64,000 nucleotides of DNA from Desulfofustis limnaeus (GTDB lineage Bacteria > Desulfobacterota > Desulfobulbia > Desulfobulbales > Desulfocapsaceae), in the NCBI RefSeq assembly GCF_023169885.1, contig NZ_AP025516.1, positions 2,614,501 through 2,678,500 on the forward strand, written 5' to 3'. Under the pieces are notes generated by a model that did no database searches, was not told where the DNA came from, and saw only the letters and a list, made by a program, of their open reading frames with translations. Position 1 is the first letter of the stretch. Every line of letters starts with the position of its first letter. The position numbers and the translations under genes are program-made. This document shows, one piece after another, positions 62,971 to 64,000 of this stretch.

Positions 62971-64000
62971 TCAGTTCAGCTGGTTGCTGTTACCGTTGGC
63001 TTCTGCGGTCTCTCTGGCCAGAAGCTCGGTGAGACGGGCCACTTCCACCGTCAAACGAGAAAAGATTTCCGCACAATCACTCATTTCTCCGCTCTTGCCA
63101 CGCATTTCCAGAAGCAGCGCCTCCCGGTGGGCTCGTGCTGCACAGAAATGATTGAGGGCCCCCTTCAGTGCATGGGCGGCATCATCGAGCTGTTGTGGGT
63201 CTTCGGCCATGATCGCCTGTTCCACCCGAGCCAGGAGCAGACCGTGACGTTCCAGAAAGAGCTTGATCAAGCCCCTCAACAAGGCGGGGTCTCCTCCGGC
63301 AAGATGGAGCGCCTCGGGGCGGCTCCACAACAGGCCAATTTCCCCGTCGTCCATCTCGTGTTGTGATTTTTCCCCTAGTTGCTCCGCCGTCACGTTGTTG
63401 CCGGCGAACCAGGGTCGCAGACGCTCTGCCAGCATCTCCGGATTGATCGGTTTGGAGATGAAATCGTCCATTCCCGATTGGAGACAGCGCATCCTGGTGC
63501 TTTTCAGCGCATTGGCGGTCATGGCGATAATGACCGTCGGCTCCCGCCCGTCGGTCAGTTCTCGGCTGCGTATCCGTTCAGTGGCCTCGTAACCGCTCAT
63601 CTCCGGCATCTGGATATCCATCAGGATGATCTGATAACGATGAGCAGCGGCTCGTTCTATGGCTTCACGTCCGTTTGCGGCGCTATGGACGACCAGGCCA
63701 AATCGCTCGAGGATCGCACACACCACCATGCGGTTGATCGGCTCATCGTCAACCAGCAAAATGGTCCCGCCCGGCAGCACCGGTCTTGCACCGGCGACCG
63801 ACTCGGCAACGCCAAGATGCTGCTCTGCCGCCCCGTTCAGGGCCTCGACCAACTGGGCCCGGAGGATCGGTTGATACACAATAGCCGCGACTCCGTCCGG
63901 AAACCTGGTGGAAAAGGATGCGGTACGTCGGCACAAGAGGATGAGCCGCGGCCCGGCCTTTTCCTCCGATATGCCACGGTGTTCGAGAAACCGATGAGGG
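62971..64000 (-). CDS. hybrid histidine kinase, C-terminal part (REC-REC-HPT), cut by the window end
   Basis: The frame stays open to 64000, so the N-terminal sensor and kinase domains lie outside. Visible are the end of one receiver domain (PRLILLCRRTASF...IVYQPILRAQLVEAL), a complete receiver with LLVDDEPINRMVV, phospho-acceptor Asp in LMDIQMPEMSG and Lys in SKPI, and a C-terminal HPT domain with the phosphotransfer histidine in DAAHALKGAL. This BarA/EvgS-like relay would pass phosphate to a separate response regulator. It converges on the diguanylate cyclase gene, 12 bp away, perhaps its partner. Confidence 0.9.
   Translation of the reverse strand, partial: PHRFLEHRGISEEKAGPRLILLCRRTASFSTRFPDGVAAIVYQPILRAQLVEALNGAAEQHLGVAESVAGARPVLPGGTILLVDDEPINRMVVCAILERFGLVVHSAANGREAIERAAAHRYQIILMDIQMPEMSGYEATERIRSRELTDGREPTVIIAMTANALKSTRMRCLQSGMDDFISKPINPEMLAERLRPWFAGNNVTAEQLGEKSQHEMDDGEIGLLWSRPEALHLAGGDPALLRGLIKLFLERHGLLLARVEQAIMAEDPQQLDDAAHALKGALNHFCAARAHREALLLEMRGKSGEMSDCAEIFSRLTVEVARLTELLARETAEANGNSNQLN

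Noticed and set aside
1-64000. CRISPR arrays, insertion sequences, rRNA operons
   Set aside because: No regularly spaced short repeats, no transposase genes and no rRNA sequence were seen.

Overview
The window looks like a chromosomal segment of a sulfate-reducing or sulfur-disproportionating member of the Desulfobacterota, most likely Desulfobulbales-like. This rests on a complete dsrMKJOP operon, an outer-membrane gene set (lptD, RND-TolC, ydbH-like), and GC-rich housekeeping genes with frequent ATGA overlaps between neighbours. The species is an inference; no rRNA or other marker is present.

Layout. 1-1.6 kb: a visibly AT-rich stretch with a small exported protein and an exported ClpP-fold protein, abutting the 3' end of a tRNA-Arg gene, which suggests the edge of an acquired island. 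1.8-11.2 kb: RNase E/G with a long leader, divergent from lptD, then a run of DHH phosphoesterase, MltB, MltA and a SAM hydrolase. 11.2-15.7 kb (minus): aroE-aroA and pyrK-pyrD-DUF1232, separated by copy A of a dispersed repeat. 15.7-22.5 kb: prepilin peptidase, then dsrMKJOP behind an RsbRD-type sensor-domain gene. 22.6-29.8 kb (minus): Prc protease and a six-gene operon for undecaprenyl-pyrophosphate recycling and tetrapyrrole synthesis (uppP, methyltransferase, siroheme dehydrogenase, CcsA/HemX, hemA, unknown). 29.9-35.6 kb: a small secreted protein with its own promoter and terminator, TlpA-like thioredoxin, SurA-like isomerase, copy B of the repeat, RodZ-like protein, recO, and birA with a biotin-carrier-like protein. 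36.1-42.1 kb: a non-coding stretch with a strongly self-complementary element, then ydbH-ynbE-ydbL-like genes, cmoA-cmoB and a SLOG-like gene. 42.2-51.8 kb: ModF-like double ABC ATPase, carA-carB, ftsH-folP, FHA protein. 52.2-64 kb: RarD, CcdA, a TetR-controlled RND efflux operon, an HDOD-REC-GGDEF protein and the C-terminal part of a hybrid histidine kinase cut by the window end.

How they work together. The dsr genes form the membrane complex that links the quinone pool and periplasmic cytochrome c to cytoplasmic sulfite reduction. HemA, the siroheme dehydrogenase and CcsA/HemX feed haem, sirohaem and cytochrome c maturation that this complex and sulfite reductase need. TlpA and CcdA fit periplasmic thiol chemistry. 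LptD, SurA, YdbH/YnbE/YdbL, MltA/B, UppP, RodZ and Prc form an envelope-biogenesis theme.

The two least explained signals are (i) a 161-bp element at 36390-36550 that folds on paper into a 12-bp closing helix, a second helix and a three-way junction, with no matching protein, and (ii) a dispersed intergenic repeat of about 137 bp at 13471-13607 and 32067-32203, 81% identical without gaps over its core. No CRISPR array, insertion sequence or rRNA was seen.
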